The notes beneath the pieces are model-generated. The model ran no database searches. It saw only the letters and a list, made by a program, of their open reading frames with translations, and was not told the DNA's origin. From positions 1 to 26,567 of IMG/VR virus record IMGVR_UViG_3300047552_000493: a stretch of 26,567 nt of DNA, one strand, 5' to 3'. The stretch comes from a virus. The position numbers and the translations under genes are program-made. Each line of letters starts with the position of its first letter. Positions within the stretch are counted from its first letter, which is position 1. Below are positions 14,445 to 23,850 of this stretch, piece after piece.

Positions 14445-14806
14445 TTCGTGAAATCCTGGAATGGCAGCTGGAGTGGGGAGGAAAACTTGACACTCTACTT
14501 GCCTTCCAAGAGACGTCAGGGATAACACCAAAGGCTCTGCAAAACAGGCCAACTGTTCCAATAGAGCTGCAGCTTGCTTGGTCGATATTCTCAGAGTTAA
14601 GCTCGTATAGGCTACCATCTAGTATGGGTGGTATTGCAGCAATACAGCTATCAGAGTTTTTAGCTTATGCAGCTCTTTGGCAATTCTCAAGGATTGAGAC
14701 CCAGGACACCTGGGATACGGTTCACAAGATAGACTCGATATGGCTTGACGTAGTAGCTAAACGACAGGAAACCGAGGCAAAAACAAAACAAAAAGCCAAG
14801 AAGTGA
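14441..14806 (+). CDS. Tail assembly chaperone C-terminal (GT-like) frameshift extension
   Basis: This frame has no start of its own near its 5' end and opens directly at the slippery site. It adds 121 residues (LIREILEWQLEWGGKLDTLL and onward) to the 132-residue upstream protein, giving a 253-aa fusion. The middle (PTVPIELQLAWSIFSELSSY and the AIQLSEFLAYAALWQF helix) fits the T domain that bridges tape measure and tail tube. The end is a lysine-rich helix (residues after VVAKRQETEAKTK) whose coding sequence also forms half of a terminator. An ATG at 14624 is internal and not needed. Confidence 0.82.
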   Translation: MIREILEWQLEWGGKLDTLLAFQETSGITPKALQNRPTVPIELQLAWSIFSELSSYRLPSSMGGIAAIQLSEFLAYAALWQFSRIETQDTWDTVHKIDSIWLDVVAKRQETEAKTKQKAKK

Positions 14807-14829
14807 CAGCCTTCTTGGCTTTTTGTTTT
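14785..14829 (+). terminator. Intrinsic terminator after the chaperone genes
   Basis: The arms 14785-14803 and 14811-14829 are complementary over 19 bp with a 7-nt loop; the core AGCCAAGAAG/CTTCTTGGCT is followed by TTTTGTTTT. The left arm is inside the last codons of the frameshift extension, whose TGA is in the loop. It stands 42 bp before the tape measure start, where no promoter is recognisable. Confidence 0.88.
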
Positions 14830-14870
14830 CTTAGATAGCTGCATTGTGCAGTAGACATGAAGGAGCTAAT

Positions 14871-17800
14871 ATGAGTGAAAGTACGCGGTTAGACTTAGAA
14901 AGCAACATCCCGCAGCAAATGGATAAGATCGGCAAGGCCGCCGATGACGCTGCAAAGAAAATCAGTAAGGTCGGCTCCAACTCTGCACTTGCAGAGTTGG
15001 AAAAGACGATGAAGCTTGTCAACGATGACTTTAGAAAGCTTGGAAAAACTGTTGACGACTCGTTTGGTAAGGCTCTTGAGAGCTTGAAGAAGTCTAACAT
15101 ACCTGACAGTATTAGAGATGTATATAATAGGGCGCTAGTCTCCACCAGAGCTGGTACTAGAGCTTTTGAAAGAGATTTCAAATCCGCAGCTAGAGCTTAC
15201 AAAAACGCTACCGATGACATTGCGGCAGCTAAAGCAAGGCTTGATAAGGTTAGGTTGGGGCGTAAGCCGACAAAGGCAGACAGCGTTGAGCTCAATTCTG
15301 CTTTGAAAGCTCAAAAAGCAGCTGAGACTGCAATGGAAAAGGCTAGAGTTCACTCTAAGAGTCTGGAGCTGTTTCACCTCAACCTCCGTAATGCGCTTAA
15401 TAGGGAGTACAACGATTTCTACATTAAGCGTCAAGCTACTCAAAAAACAGCCTCACTAGCAGAACTACAGGCATTCAAAGACCTTGGTGTTAAGCTGCAA
15501 GGTGAGGACGCAGCACTTTACAAGAAACTTACGGCTTCCGATAAGACAGCTGCAGCAGATGAGTTGGCTAGGTACCGTCAGAAGCTGCAAAGTATGGCAG
15601 CGCAGCAGAAAGAGTCTGACTCTCGCCTGCTGGCCCTTCGGCAAGATAGCCTTGCAAGAGGTAAAGCCCTGATACTGCAGGCAGCAAAAGACGACTTGTC
15701 TGCGCAACAGGCTTCCGATAAGACAGCTGCAGCAGATGAGTTGGCTAGGTACCGTCAGAAGCTGCAAAGTATGGCAGCGCAGCAGAAAGAGTCTGACTCT
15801 CGCCTGCTAGCCCTTCGGCAAGATAGCCTTGCAAGAGGCAAAGCCCTGATACTGCAGGCAGCAAAAGACGAACTTATTAAGTTTAAGTCTGCAGAAACAT
15901 CCTCAAAGAGTGCTAAGAATGTCTTAGCAGACCTAGCTAAGAAGGACCAAGAGTTCCTTAACCGATACAAGAACGCAACACAAGACCTTGTAAGCCTCAA
16001 TTCTACAAGAGCTGAGAGCTTGCTAGACTACATGAGTGTTGTGCGTGCTGTCTACGACAAATCCCCAGATTTTGCAACTAAAAAATTTGGCAGCGCAGCA
16101 GTCGGAAGTGCTACAGGTGCGGATTTCGATGCGTTGAAGTCAAAGCTCCAAGACACTAACAAGCAAATACCACCTCTGCTGCAGGGCTTTAAAGCTCTTG
16201 GTGGGCGCCTGATTGACGTGCATTCAGCTACCAGAGGGTTGGCTTCAGGCTTCAACCTTCTTTGGCTCACATGGGGTCAGCTAGGCCCTCTGTTTGCTGG
16301 TGCAGCTATCTCTATGGGCACAAAGAGTATCTTGACGCTAGGTGCCGAAGTTGGTCATCAACTTGAGACCGTTAGGGTACTTTCCCAAGAAACCGACACA
16401 GCAATCCAAGGTTTGAACGCTTCTCTGCTTGCTACGGCAAAGTCAGGACCTCACGGCCCGTTAGAAGTTGCCAAGGCTATGAAAACCTTGTCACTTGCAG
16501 GTCTTGAGGCTTCTCAGGTTCAGTCAGCCTTACCTCGTGTCATGCAGTTCGCTGTTGCAGGCACAACTACGATTGACAAGGCTGCAGAAGTCATGACAGG
16601 TGTGGCTACAGCTTTCGGTTATACAGCTGAGAACTTTGACATCGTTGGTGACGCTATTACTAAGACAGCCGCAGCGTCTAAGGCTGGTGTTGAGGATATG
16701 GGTGAAGCTTTTAAAGCTGCTTCAGTCGTAAGTTCGCAATTTGGTGTAAACCTTAAAGACGTTTCTCTCTTACTTGCGCTGCAGGCTAACTTAAACATTA
16801 AGAACTCCGCAGCAGGTACTAACGTCAGAAATATGTACACTGACCTGTCAGGTCGAAGCAAGGAGTCAAGAAAACTTTTAAAGGAGTTCAATCTTGAGCT
16901 TACAGATTCTGAAGGAAACTTCAAAGATGTAATCTCTATTGCAAGAGAGCTTGACAAGGTTTTTTCAAATCTTTCCGGTAAGTCTGCTAAAGCTTTTAAG
17001 CTTCAGTTGGCAAGTGAGCGCGGAGGTAAGCCTATTACTGCGCTTTACGAGGCTTATAAGACTGAGATTAGAGAATTTTCAGTTGTTAACGGCCAAGTTG
17101 TAGAAACTGTAACTAATCAACTTGAGCAGCTTAAGAAGAGAACAGAAGACGCCTCAGGCTTCATGGCTGTGTCTGCAGCCAAGCTCGCTATGACTCCGCT
17201 TTCTCAAATGCAAAGCGTAGTAGCAACACTTCAGTCTTCTTTGCTTAACGCTTTTAGCGGTATGGAAGATGACGTAATAGTGTTTTCAGCAAGGTTGAAG
17301 GATTTATTCAATAGCAAAGAATTTGAAAATACACTTAGCAACCTTATACGTGGAGTAGCTAGCTTCACAGAAGCCTTGCTAGAAAACTTAGACGTTGTTG
17401 GTAAGGTCATCCTAGGTTACGCAGGCTTTAAAGTTTTAGCCACTACGGCAAGCCTGTTTATCGGTCTCGACACCTGGGTGAAGTCAACAACGGCAAGCCT
17501 TGTTGCCTATAAGACTGCTCAAGGTGCTGCGGCTGGTGCTGACTTTGCCGCAGCTGCTTCAGCAAGTGCTGCAGCGGCAGCAACCGCCAGAGTTGGCGGA
17601 ACCCTTGTAAAAGCGATTCCTGTTATCGGTACAGTTGTTTCTATCGGGACCGCTGCATGGTCTATGTGGGAACTTTATAACCTGACCCAAAGCAAGACTG
17701 CTGAAGCATCGAAAACTGCTGCTGACGGTCTCAGAAAGTCCGGAATCATCTCCGCACTTGAGGAAGAGACTAAGGCACTTGACAAGCAGAACAAAATCCT

Positions 17801-20800
17801 TGCTATGAGTCTTACGCTTAAGCGTAGGGTATCTGAAGCTGAGTTCAACGCTAGAAACTTAGCAGAAGATAACGCTGCTGCACAGGCTAAGCAGCTGAAC
17901 GATGCCGAAGCTCAAGTCAAGGCATCTATTAAAAAAGAAGCAGCTATTAGACAGGTTGCAGCTAATCTGTCTGCAACTCTTTACAAGTCTATGGGTGCTA
18001 AGGCAGCTGAGTCTCCAGCTGTAAAAGCCTTGCTTGAGCAAGCAGACAGAGAAGCGGAAGCCCGTAAAAAGGTTAACAGTGCAAAAGCTAAAGACGAAGT
18101 AGATGCTGCTCTTGAAGCTAGGCAACTAGCTGCAAAACTTAGAGATGAGCAAGGAGCTGCGATGAAAAAGTACGAGCTTAAGTCTTCAGGCACTCAGACT
18201 TTTGATCCCGATGCTAAAAATACTTCTGACAGATCAGCTAAAGCCGAAGCATCTGCTATAGCTAGGCAGATTTCTGCAGTAGAAAAGGCAGGTGCTAGCA
18301 GAGTTGCAGCACTTAAGTCTTCATACGACATGGAGGTTGCAGTTCTTGAGAAGAGTAATTCAGTTAAGCTCATCTCAGACGGAGCGTACCAATCACAGCT
18401 TACTGCTTTGACAGAGAAGTCTGAAGCTGAAAGGCTTGCTGAGATTTCAAACACTGATAAGCTTGTCGAAGCTCTGTACGTTAAAGAACTTTCACGCTAC
18501 AAGGCAGGTACTGAAGAGTATAAGGCTATCGAGGATAAACGTACCGCCTATTTAGAAAGTTCAACTTCGAATCGTACAGCAATAGAGACTGAAGCAAATA
18601 AGCGCAGGCTTGTCGCTGAGATAGAGCACCAAGGTCGCCTGAAGAAAATTCAGAGTGACACAGAAGAGTACCTAGCAGATCTTAAAGGCGAACGCGCTAA
18701 GGAAGCAGCGCTAACGGCCTTGAACAGAAAGTATGAGGACGTTAACGAATCAAGTTCTGTATGGCTACAAGCCGAGAAAGCTTCAGCCTTTGCTACAGTC
18801 GAAGCCGCAGCAAAGCATGAGGCTAAGCTTAGGGAACTTGAGAAGGCTTACGAAGCTGTTAAAAAAGACGCAGATGCTTTGAAGGACTCTGCTGTAGAAA
18901 ACCTGATGTCAGGAAACACTACAGAAGGTGCTTATGCTTCATGGCAAAAGCTTAACGAACAAAAAATTGCTCTAGAAAAAACACTTGGAACATTCAGAGC
19001 CTCTGTCGAACAAGACATAGCTAATCAAAGCGCTATCGCCTATGAGGAAGCGTTTAGAAAGAGGGCTTCAGAGTTCAAGAACTCTCTGTCTGAAGCCCTG
19101 TCTACGGCCTTGATTGAAGGCGGAAAAGACGGCAGCAAATCGCTTAGGAAGCTGATCGAGAACGAGCTGAAGTCTCCCTTCACCGTCTTGTTCCGCATGA
19201 GCATTGACGCTCTCATGAGTGCTTTCGATGGGTCAGGGAGCGCAGGCGGTTCTGGCGGCTCTGGAGGCCTCTCAGGCGTCATGAGCAGCTTGAGTTCGGT
19301 GTCAACACTGAAGACGGCCTACGAAGCGCTCAGCGGCGCTATCGAGGGCAGCATCGGCAAGAGCTTCGAGAACTTTGCTAAGAGTAGCTGGGGTGAAAAG
19401 TTAGGTCTCAGCCAATCGTCTAATGCTGGATACACGCTTCCAAGCGACCTCCCTGGGACGATGGCCGAGACCTCTGAGGCCTTTACGGCAGCTACAAATG
19501 AACTTACCTCAGTGGGTAAAACATTTACCAACGTTGGTACGAATATAGCTGCTAACTTCGCAGGTCAGGCACTTCGTAAAGGTATCAGCGGTGGCTACTC
19601 TGTTGGCGGCACTGGAGAGAAGTTGATGGATGTAGCTGCGATTGCCTCAAACTACTTCCCAGTAATCGGTCCTATAGTAGCTGGTGCAGTCTCCGGCATT
19701 ATCAACATAGCTTTCGGCCACAAGTTTGAGCGTTCTGGCTTAAGAGGTACATTTGCCAACAGCGGGTTCAGCGGTCAGTCGTATCAGAACTACGAAGGTG
19801 GTTGGTTTAGTAGCGATAGAACTGACAGACAAAATCTTGACAGCTCTACAGTAAATCAGTTTACAAACTCTTTCAGAGCTATTCAGGCGTCAACTGCTGT
19901 ACTCGCAATCAACATGGGCCTTTCTGCGGATGCGGCGTTAAACTTTAGAAAGAATGTAGACGTTAGGCTTGACGGTCTTAGCGCTGACGAGCAAAAGAGC
20001 AGGCTTACTGAAATGTTCACTGCCATACAAGAGGACATGGCAAAGGCAACGCTTGACGCTTGGGGTGATTGGTCGGCTATATCTAAGTACGGCGAAACCG
20101 CGTCTCAGGTTTTGACTACAGTCAGCAACAACTTGACAGGCTTTAACGGCATGCTTGACATGCTCGACTTAAAGCTGGTCAAACTCAACTTGTCTAGCGC
20201 AGCTGCAGCGTCTAGCGTTATAGAAGCCGCTGGAGGCATTGACGCGCTTACAGGGGCTTATGGTTCGTACTACGAGAATTTCTACTCAGATTCTGAGCGC
20301 AACAGCAAGGTAATTGAGACAATCGGCGAGAAGTTTGCTTCTCTGGGCGTGACGATGCCTGCGCTGGTTAGAGACGCTGAAGGATTCGTTACGAATGGAG
20401 AGCAGGCAAGAGATACTTTCAGATCGCTAGTAACAGCAATAGCTGACGCTGGTGATATCGCACTAACTACAGAACTTGTAAAGCTTTCTAAAGACTTTGC
20501 GGCAGTAGCTACAGTAAGCGACAAGCTTGAAGGGTTCAGAGGCAGGACTGCTGAGCTACAAGCCGAACTGCTCAAAGCTGAAGGCAACACAAAATCTTAC
20601 GAAAGTGCTGTTGTAGCTCTTGAGAAGAAAGGGCTAACTCCAGCAGAGGGGGCAGTGTATGACTTTAACAAAGTTTTAGAGTCTAGCATAGTATCTCTAG
20701 ATAAGGTTACTGCAGCTAGAGAAACAGCATCTTCCGCTGAAATCAGACTTCTTGAAGCCCAAGGGCTTAAAGCGGAAGCACTGGCTAAGCAGAGGGAGCT

Positions 20801-23800
20801 TGACATCAAGGGGATGTCTGAAGTTGAAACTGCAGCTTACGACTATTCAGTTGCGGTAGACCTTGTAATTGAAAACCTGCAGAAAGAAGCTGACTTTAAA
20901 AAGTCATTGGTAGAGGCTGACGTAAGACTACTGGAGGCGCAAGGTAACGCTGCACTCGCAGCCGCAAAGCAGCGCGAAAAGGAAATAAAAGGCCTGTCAA
21001 GAGCTGAAATTGCAGCTTACGACTACGGTGTCGCTGTCGATAAACAAGTTAAAAGCCTTGAAAGAGCTGCAGGTATCGTTTCTAAGTTGAGTACAGTGTC
21101 TGGAGACATCGCAGAATACTTGAAGCAGTTTAATACTGACAGCGGCGCTAGCTTTGCTAGGACAATTTCTGATGCTTTATCTGGAGACCTTAATGCTATG
21201 GGAAAGGTAACAGACGAGGCTGATAAGGCTATAGAAAAGGCTAAGGCCAGTTCAAAGTCTACTTCTGAGTTTTTACTGAGTAGAGCAGGCATTTTGTCTA
21301 AAGTGCTAGATGTAAAGCAGTTTGCTGACACACTTACGGCTGAGACGGATACTGACAGGCTTATCGCAGCTATCCGAGGTGATACGAACACTTCCACAGC
21401 TGTCGATGAACTCGGCACTAGGCTGAGTAGCAACGACATTGCTGTGTCGCTTAATGCAACACTTGAGACAGTGCAAAGGTCAGGACTAGCTGCAACAGAG
21501 ATTGAAACTATACAAGGTTTGTTCTCGGATATGCATGCAAGCGTGTCAAGCATGGCACTTGACACACAGGCTTCGGTTAGCGGCCAAACGATACTCGGCA
21601 TGTTTGACAGTATGAGAGCTACGGTTTTGACAGTAGCTATGAACGCTTCAGAAGCTGAGCTAGAGAAAGTTACGGATACCTTCAGTAATTTGACGGCTTT
21701 TGTTACTCAGGTGTCTTCTGCTGGACTCTCGGAAACAAGCTCGCAAATTGCGATTGGCACAGCTGCTAACATAACCGCAGCTATTACATCGATTAATGCA
21801 GGAAATAATCTTACTGAAGTTAGCGCACAAACAGCTCTCAGCAGCTTAGCGAACATTTCAGCTTACATTAGCTCTATACAAGTTAGTCCTGGAGAGGACA
21901 TTTCTGGCAAAACGCAGGCAGCACTCGGAGCTTTAGCCTCAGTCTCTGCGAATATCTCAGAAATTCAGGTAGCTTCTGGTACTGTTGAAGCCAGGAAAGC
22001 CTCTTTGCAAAGTTTATTTTCTTCTATTGCGGCTAACATAGCGTCTATTACACTAACTGAAGGTCTTTCTGATGCAACAGCCGCAGACCTTGTCTCTGAG
22101 CTTAGTAACATTTCAGCAAGGGTTTCTGAAGTTAACACCTCCACACTGGTTACTGACGCCACGGCTGCCAATATAAACGGAGAGCTTGACTCTTTGCAGG
22201 CCTCTGTCAGCAGTATTGCGATAACAGCTCCTGAAAGCAACCTAACACGGTTCTTGAGCCAATCAACTTCCTCTATTGCCAGCGCTCTTGCAGTGTCAGC
22301 AGCTTTGGTAAACGGTACAGGCTCATTCGGACTTACAGCTGAACAAGCTTCAAGCCTCGTGGAGCAAACATCGACTATACGTAGATATGTTAGCGTAGCT
22401 GCAGGTACAGCGTCAACTCTTACAGACGTGCAACTTAGGGCTCTGCTTTCGGAAAGTTCTGAAATAGTTAGAACTGTAAGTGCAGTATCAGGTAGTAATA
22501 CGCTGTCTACAGAGCAGAAGCAGGCTTTGACCGAAGCAAGCGAGACAATAACAAAGACTATTTCTGCAACTAGCGGTACTGGAGTCATAACAGCTGACGA
22601 AAGGCTTGCACTTACTTCTGCGTCAGCTACTGTAGAGAGAACTATTAGTGCTGCTAGGGGTCTTGATACTGTAACCGCTAACCAATTGCTAGCTCTTCAG
22701 ACAGCTTCCGGTACTGTTGTTAGAACAATAAATGCTGCGTCAGGGTCCAACACCTTGACAGCCACACAGCTAGCTGCTCTGCAGGCTGATACAGCTACAG
22801 TGACCAGAACCATAAACGCTATAGGTGGCAGTAATACGCTGTCTACAGAGCAAAAAAACTTACTGAATGTGCTCACAGGTGCTTCTGGAAGTAACTTGAC
22901 TGTTGGAGGTTCTGTAGCTTACACACCTGCCAGAAGCCTTAGCGACCTGTACTCTGACCTTGAATCAGCTATAGGTGATATGACCGATGAGATAAAGAGG
23001 TCTACAGACATCGCCAATGCTAGATCACAAGCTGAGCAACTACTTTCTGCAAGGGCTTCTGCAGTTTCTGACGTAAGAGCTAGACTTGCTACTTTGGATG
23101 CTATAGCGAAGGCTTATGGTATTGAGCGTTTAGACGCTCAAGGTAAGGCTGCGACTACTTACGTTACGTCTGAGGGTGCTTTCTACTCAAGCGACAAGAC
23201 TGCTAGAGCTATTTCTGGTAGCTCTTTGGATCTTTATAGATTTTACTATGAGCTGACAAAAGCAGGCATACCTGCTGTAAATGTAGGTACGGAAGCTGCA
23301 CCTAACTATGAGTTAAGAGTCTACAAAGGGTCTTCGGAACAGGCTGAAATTGCGAGCATAAACCGTGACCTTGACGCAGCTAGAGCGGCATTAGTCGAGT
23401 TAGGCGTAGTCCCAGGATTCTCCACTGGCGGCTATACCGGCCCAGGTGGCGTCAATGAAACTGCCGGTATCGTCCACAAGGGCGAAGTCGTCTGGAGCCA
23501 ATCAGACATTGCTCGCGCTGGTGGCCTGAGTATCGTCGAGGCTTTGCGGACTGGCAGCATGGAGATTCCTGCTGGAACACCTGCTCCGGCAGTGACCTAC
23601 AACGGCGTCCAAAGTACAATCAACTTTGACGACAGCGCTTTGCTTGAAGAGCTGCAAGCTCTCAGAGAAGAAGTTGCTAACCTGAGAGTTGAGGCGAGAG
23701 CTTCAGCAGTCAGCAACAACAAGACTGCGAAACTCTTGAAAGAGTTCGACGAGCGGGGTGTGAAGGTTAAAAACGTGCCTTCTGAGACTCTTACAGTAAC

Positions 23801-23810
23801 ATCTTGGTGA
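14871..23810 (+). CDS. Tape measure protein, 2,979 aa
   Basis: The start at 14871 follows AAGGAG by 6 nt. The protein scaffolds the tail tube, sets tail length and is later ejected with DNA. Residues 1-480 are charged, helical coiled coil, including two nearly identical 59-residue units (222-274 and 281-333). Residues about 490-710 match the TP901-type tape measure core (SLAGLEASQVQSALPRVMQF; AGTNVRNMYTDLSGRS). Hydrophobic segments lie near 846-870, 897-940 and 1590-1615. Further repeat blocks occur near 1895-2075 and 2200-2670. The C-terminus carries STGGYTGPGGVNETAGIVHKGEVVWS, split here as GGYTGPGG and GIVHKGEVVW, a motif widely shared by tape measures. No lysozyme or peptidase domain is evident. 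It is more than three times lambda gpH. Confidence 0.93.
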   Translation: MSESTRLDLESNIPQQMDKIGKAADDAAKKISKVGSNSALAELEKTMKLVNDDFRKLGKTVDDSFGKALESLKKSNIPDSIRDVYNRALVSTRAGTRAFERDFKSAARAYKNATDDIAAAKARLDKVRLGRKPTKADSVELNSALKAQKAAETAMEKARVHSKSLELFHLNLRNALNREYNDFYIKRQATQKTASLAELQAFKDLGVKLQGEDAALYKKLTASDKTAAADELARYRQKLQSMAAQQKESDSRLLALRQDSLARGKALILQAAKDDLSAQQASDKTAAADELARYRQKLQSMAAQQKESDSRLLALRQDSLARGKALILQAAKDELIKFKSAETSSKSAKNVLADLAKKDQEFLNRYKNATQDLVSLNSTRAESLLDYMSVVRAVYDKSPDFATKKFGSAAVGSATGADFDALKSKLQDTNKQIPPLLQGFKALGGRLIDVHSATRGLASGFNLLWLTWGQLGPLFAGAAISMGTKSILTLGAEVGHQLETVRVLSQETDTAIQGLNASLLATAKSGPHGPLEVAKAMKTLSLAGLEASQVQSALPRVMQFAVAGTTTIDKAAEVMTGVATAFGYTAENFDIVGDAITKTAAASKAGVEDMGEAFKAASVVSSQFGVNLKDVSLLLALQANLNIKNSAAGTNVRNMYTDLSGRSKESRKLLKEFNLELTDSEGNFKDVISIARELDKVFSNLSGKSAKAFKLQLASERGGKPITALYEAYKTEIREFSVVNGQVVETVTNQLEQLKKRTEDASGFMAVSAAKLAMTPLSQMQSVVATLQSSLLNAFSGMEDDVIVFSARLKDLFNSKEFENTLSNLIRGVASFTEALLENLDVVGKVILGYAGFKVLATTASLFIGLDTWVKSTTASLVAYKTAQGAAAGADFAAAASASAAAAATARVGGTLVKAIPVIGTVVSIGTAAWSMWELYNLTQSKTAEASKTAADGLRKSGIISALEEETKALDKQNKILAMSLTLKRRVSEAEFNARNLAEDNAAAQAKQLNDAEAQVKASIKKEAAIRQVAANLSATLYKSMGAKAAESPAVKALLEQADREAEARKKVNSAKAKDEVDAALEARQLAAKLRDEQGAAMKKYELKSSGTQTFDPDAKNTSDRSAKAEASAIARQISAVEKAGASRVAALKSSYDMEVAVLEKSNSVKLISDGAYQSQLTALTEKSEAERLAEISNTDKLVEALYVKELSRYKAGTEEYKAIEDKRTAYLESSTSNRTAIETEANKRRLVAEIEHQGRLKKIQSDTEEYLADLKGERAKEAALTALNRKYEDVNESSSVWLQAEKASAFATVEAAAKHEAKLRELEKAYEAVKKDADALKDSAVENLMSGNTTEGAYASWQKLNEQKIALEKTLGTFRASVEQDIANQSAIAYEEAFRKRASEFKNSLSEALSTALIEGGKDGSKSLRKLIENELKSPFTVLFRMSIDALMSAFDGSGSAGGSGGSGGLSGVMSSLSSVSTLKTAYEALSGAIEGSIGKSFENFAKSSWGEKLGLSQSSNAGYTLPSDLPGTMAETSEAFTAATNELTSVGKTFTNVGTNIAANFAGQALRKGISGGYSVGGTGEKLMDVAAIASNYFPVIGPIVAGAVSGIINIAFGHKFERSGLRGTFANSGFSGQSYQNYEGGWFSSDRTDRQNLDSSTVNQFTNSFRAIQASTAVLAINMGLSADAALNFRKNVDVRLDGLSADEQKSRLTEMFTAIQEDMAKATLDAWGDWSAISKYGETASQVLTTVSNNLTGFNGMLDMLDLKLVKLNLSSAAAASSVIEAAGGIDALTGAYGSYYENFYSDSERNSKVIETIGEKFASLGVTMPALVRDAEGFVTNGEQARDTFRSLVTAIADAGDIALTTELVKLSKDFAAVATVSDKLEGFRGRTAELQAELLKAEGNTKSYESAVVALEKKGLTPAEGAVYDFNKVLESSIVSLDKVTAARETASSAEIRLLEAQGLKAEALAKQRELDIKGMSEVETAAYDYSVAVDLVIENLQKEADFKKSLVEADVRLLEAQGNAALAAAKQREKEIKGLSRAEIAAYDYGVAVDKQVKSLERAAGIVSKLSTVSGDIAEYLKQFNTDSGASFARTISDALSGDLNAMGKVTDEADKAIEKAKASSKSTSEFLLSRAGILSKVLDVKQFADTLTAETDTDRLIAAIRGDTNTSTAVDELGTRLSSNDIAVSLNATLETVQRSGLAATEIETIQGLFSDMHASVSSMALDTQASVSGQTILGMFDSMRATVLTVAMNASEAELEKVTDTFSNLTAFVTQVSSAGLSETSSQIAIGTAANITAAITSINAGNNLTEVSAQTALSSLANISAYISSIQVSPGEDISGKTQAALGALASVSANISEIQVASGTVEARKASLQSLFSSIAANIASITLTEGLSDATAADLVSELSNISARVSEVNTSTLVTDATAANINGELDSLQASVSSIAITAPESNLTRFLSQSTSSIASALAVSAALVNGTGSFGLTAEQASSLVEQTSTIRRYVSVAAGTASTLTDVQLRALLSESSEIVRTVSAVSGSNTLSTEQKQALTEASETITKTISATSGTGVITADERLALTSASATVERTISAARGLDTVTANQLLALQTASGTVVRTINAASGSNTLTATQLAALQADTATVTRTINAIGGSNTLSTEQKNLLNVLTGASGSNLTVGGSVAYTPARSLSDLYSDLESAIGDMTDEIKRSTDIANARSQAEQLLSARASAVSDVRARLATLDAIAKAYGIERLDAQGKAATTYVTSEGAFYSSDKTARAISGSSLDLYRFYYELTKAGIPAVNVGTEAAPNYELRVYKGSSEQAEIASINRDLDAARAALVELGVVPGFSTGGYTGPGGVNETAGIVHKGEVVWSQSDIARAGGLSIVEALRTGSMEIPAGTPAPAVTYNGVQSTINFDDSALLEELQALREEVANLRVEARASAVSNNKTAKLLKEFDERGVKVKNVPSETLTVTSW
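15534..15871 (+). repeat. Near-identical 161-bp direct repeat in the tape measure gene
   Basis: 15534-15694 and 15711-15871 differ at only two positions, both silent, with a period of 177 bp (59 codons, in frame). The unit encodes a helical coiled-coil segment beginning ASDKTAAADELARYRQ. The near identity points to a recent duplication or ongoing gene conversion. Confidence 0.95.
20552..21090 (+). repeat. Three diverged about 60-residue repeats in the tape measure
   Basis: Units share the pattern LLxAxGxxxxxxAxxREKxIKGLSxxExAAYDYxVAVD, for example RLLEAQGLKAEALAKQREL and RLLEAQGNAALAAAKQREK; the first unit (LLKAEGNTKSYESAVVALEK) is most diverged. Similar LEAQG repeats are common in proteobacterial phage tape measures. 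Confidence 0.75.
21500..22290 (+). repeat. About eight degenerate 30-40-residue repeats in the tape measure
   Basis: Units share a core like ALSSLANISAYISSIQV, ALGALASVSANISEIQV, LQSLFSSIAANIASITL and LVSELSNISARVSEVNT, separated by short polar linkers. They precede and grade into the tighter 28-residue repeats downstream. Confidence 0.7.
22320..22880 (+). repeat. 28-residue (84-bp) tandem repeats in the tape measure
   Basis: Six and a half units of the form SNTLTxxQLxALQxASxTVxRTINAxSG, e.g. SNTLSTEQKQALTEASETIT and SNTLTATQLAALQADTATVT. At DNA level a 23-bp stretch recurs exactly at 22494-22516 and 22830-22852, which is 336 bp, or four units, apart. Confidence 0.85.
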
Positions 23811-23816
23811 ATTAAG

Positions 23817-23844
23817 TAGGGTGGCTGACGCCACCCTAAAGGAT
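23817..23844 (+). promoter_or_regulatory. 9-bp hairpin flush against AAAGGA, deciding a GTG start
   Basis: TAGGGTGGC (23817-23825) pairs perfectly with GCCACCCTA (23830-23838) around TGAC, and AAAGGA begins at the next base (23839-23844), 6 nt before GTG at 23851. A GTG at 23821 lies inside the stem and has no ribosome-binding site, so 23851 is preferred as start. Confidence 0.65.
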
Positions 23845-23850
23845 TTCAAA

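Noticed and set aside
14624-14806. Independent 60-aa gene after the tail chaperone
   Set aside because: The frame is open from the slippery site at 14441, and this ATG is internal to the frameshift extension.
14871-23810. Lysozyme or peptidase domain within the tape measure
   Set aside because: I looked for HExxH, NlpC/P60-like and lytic transglycosylase patterns and recognised none.
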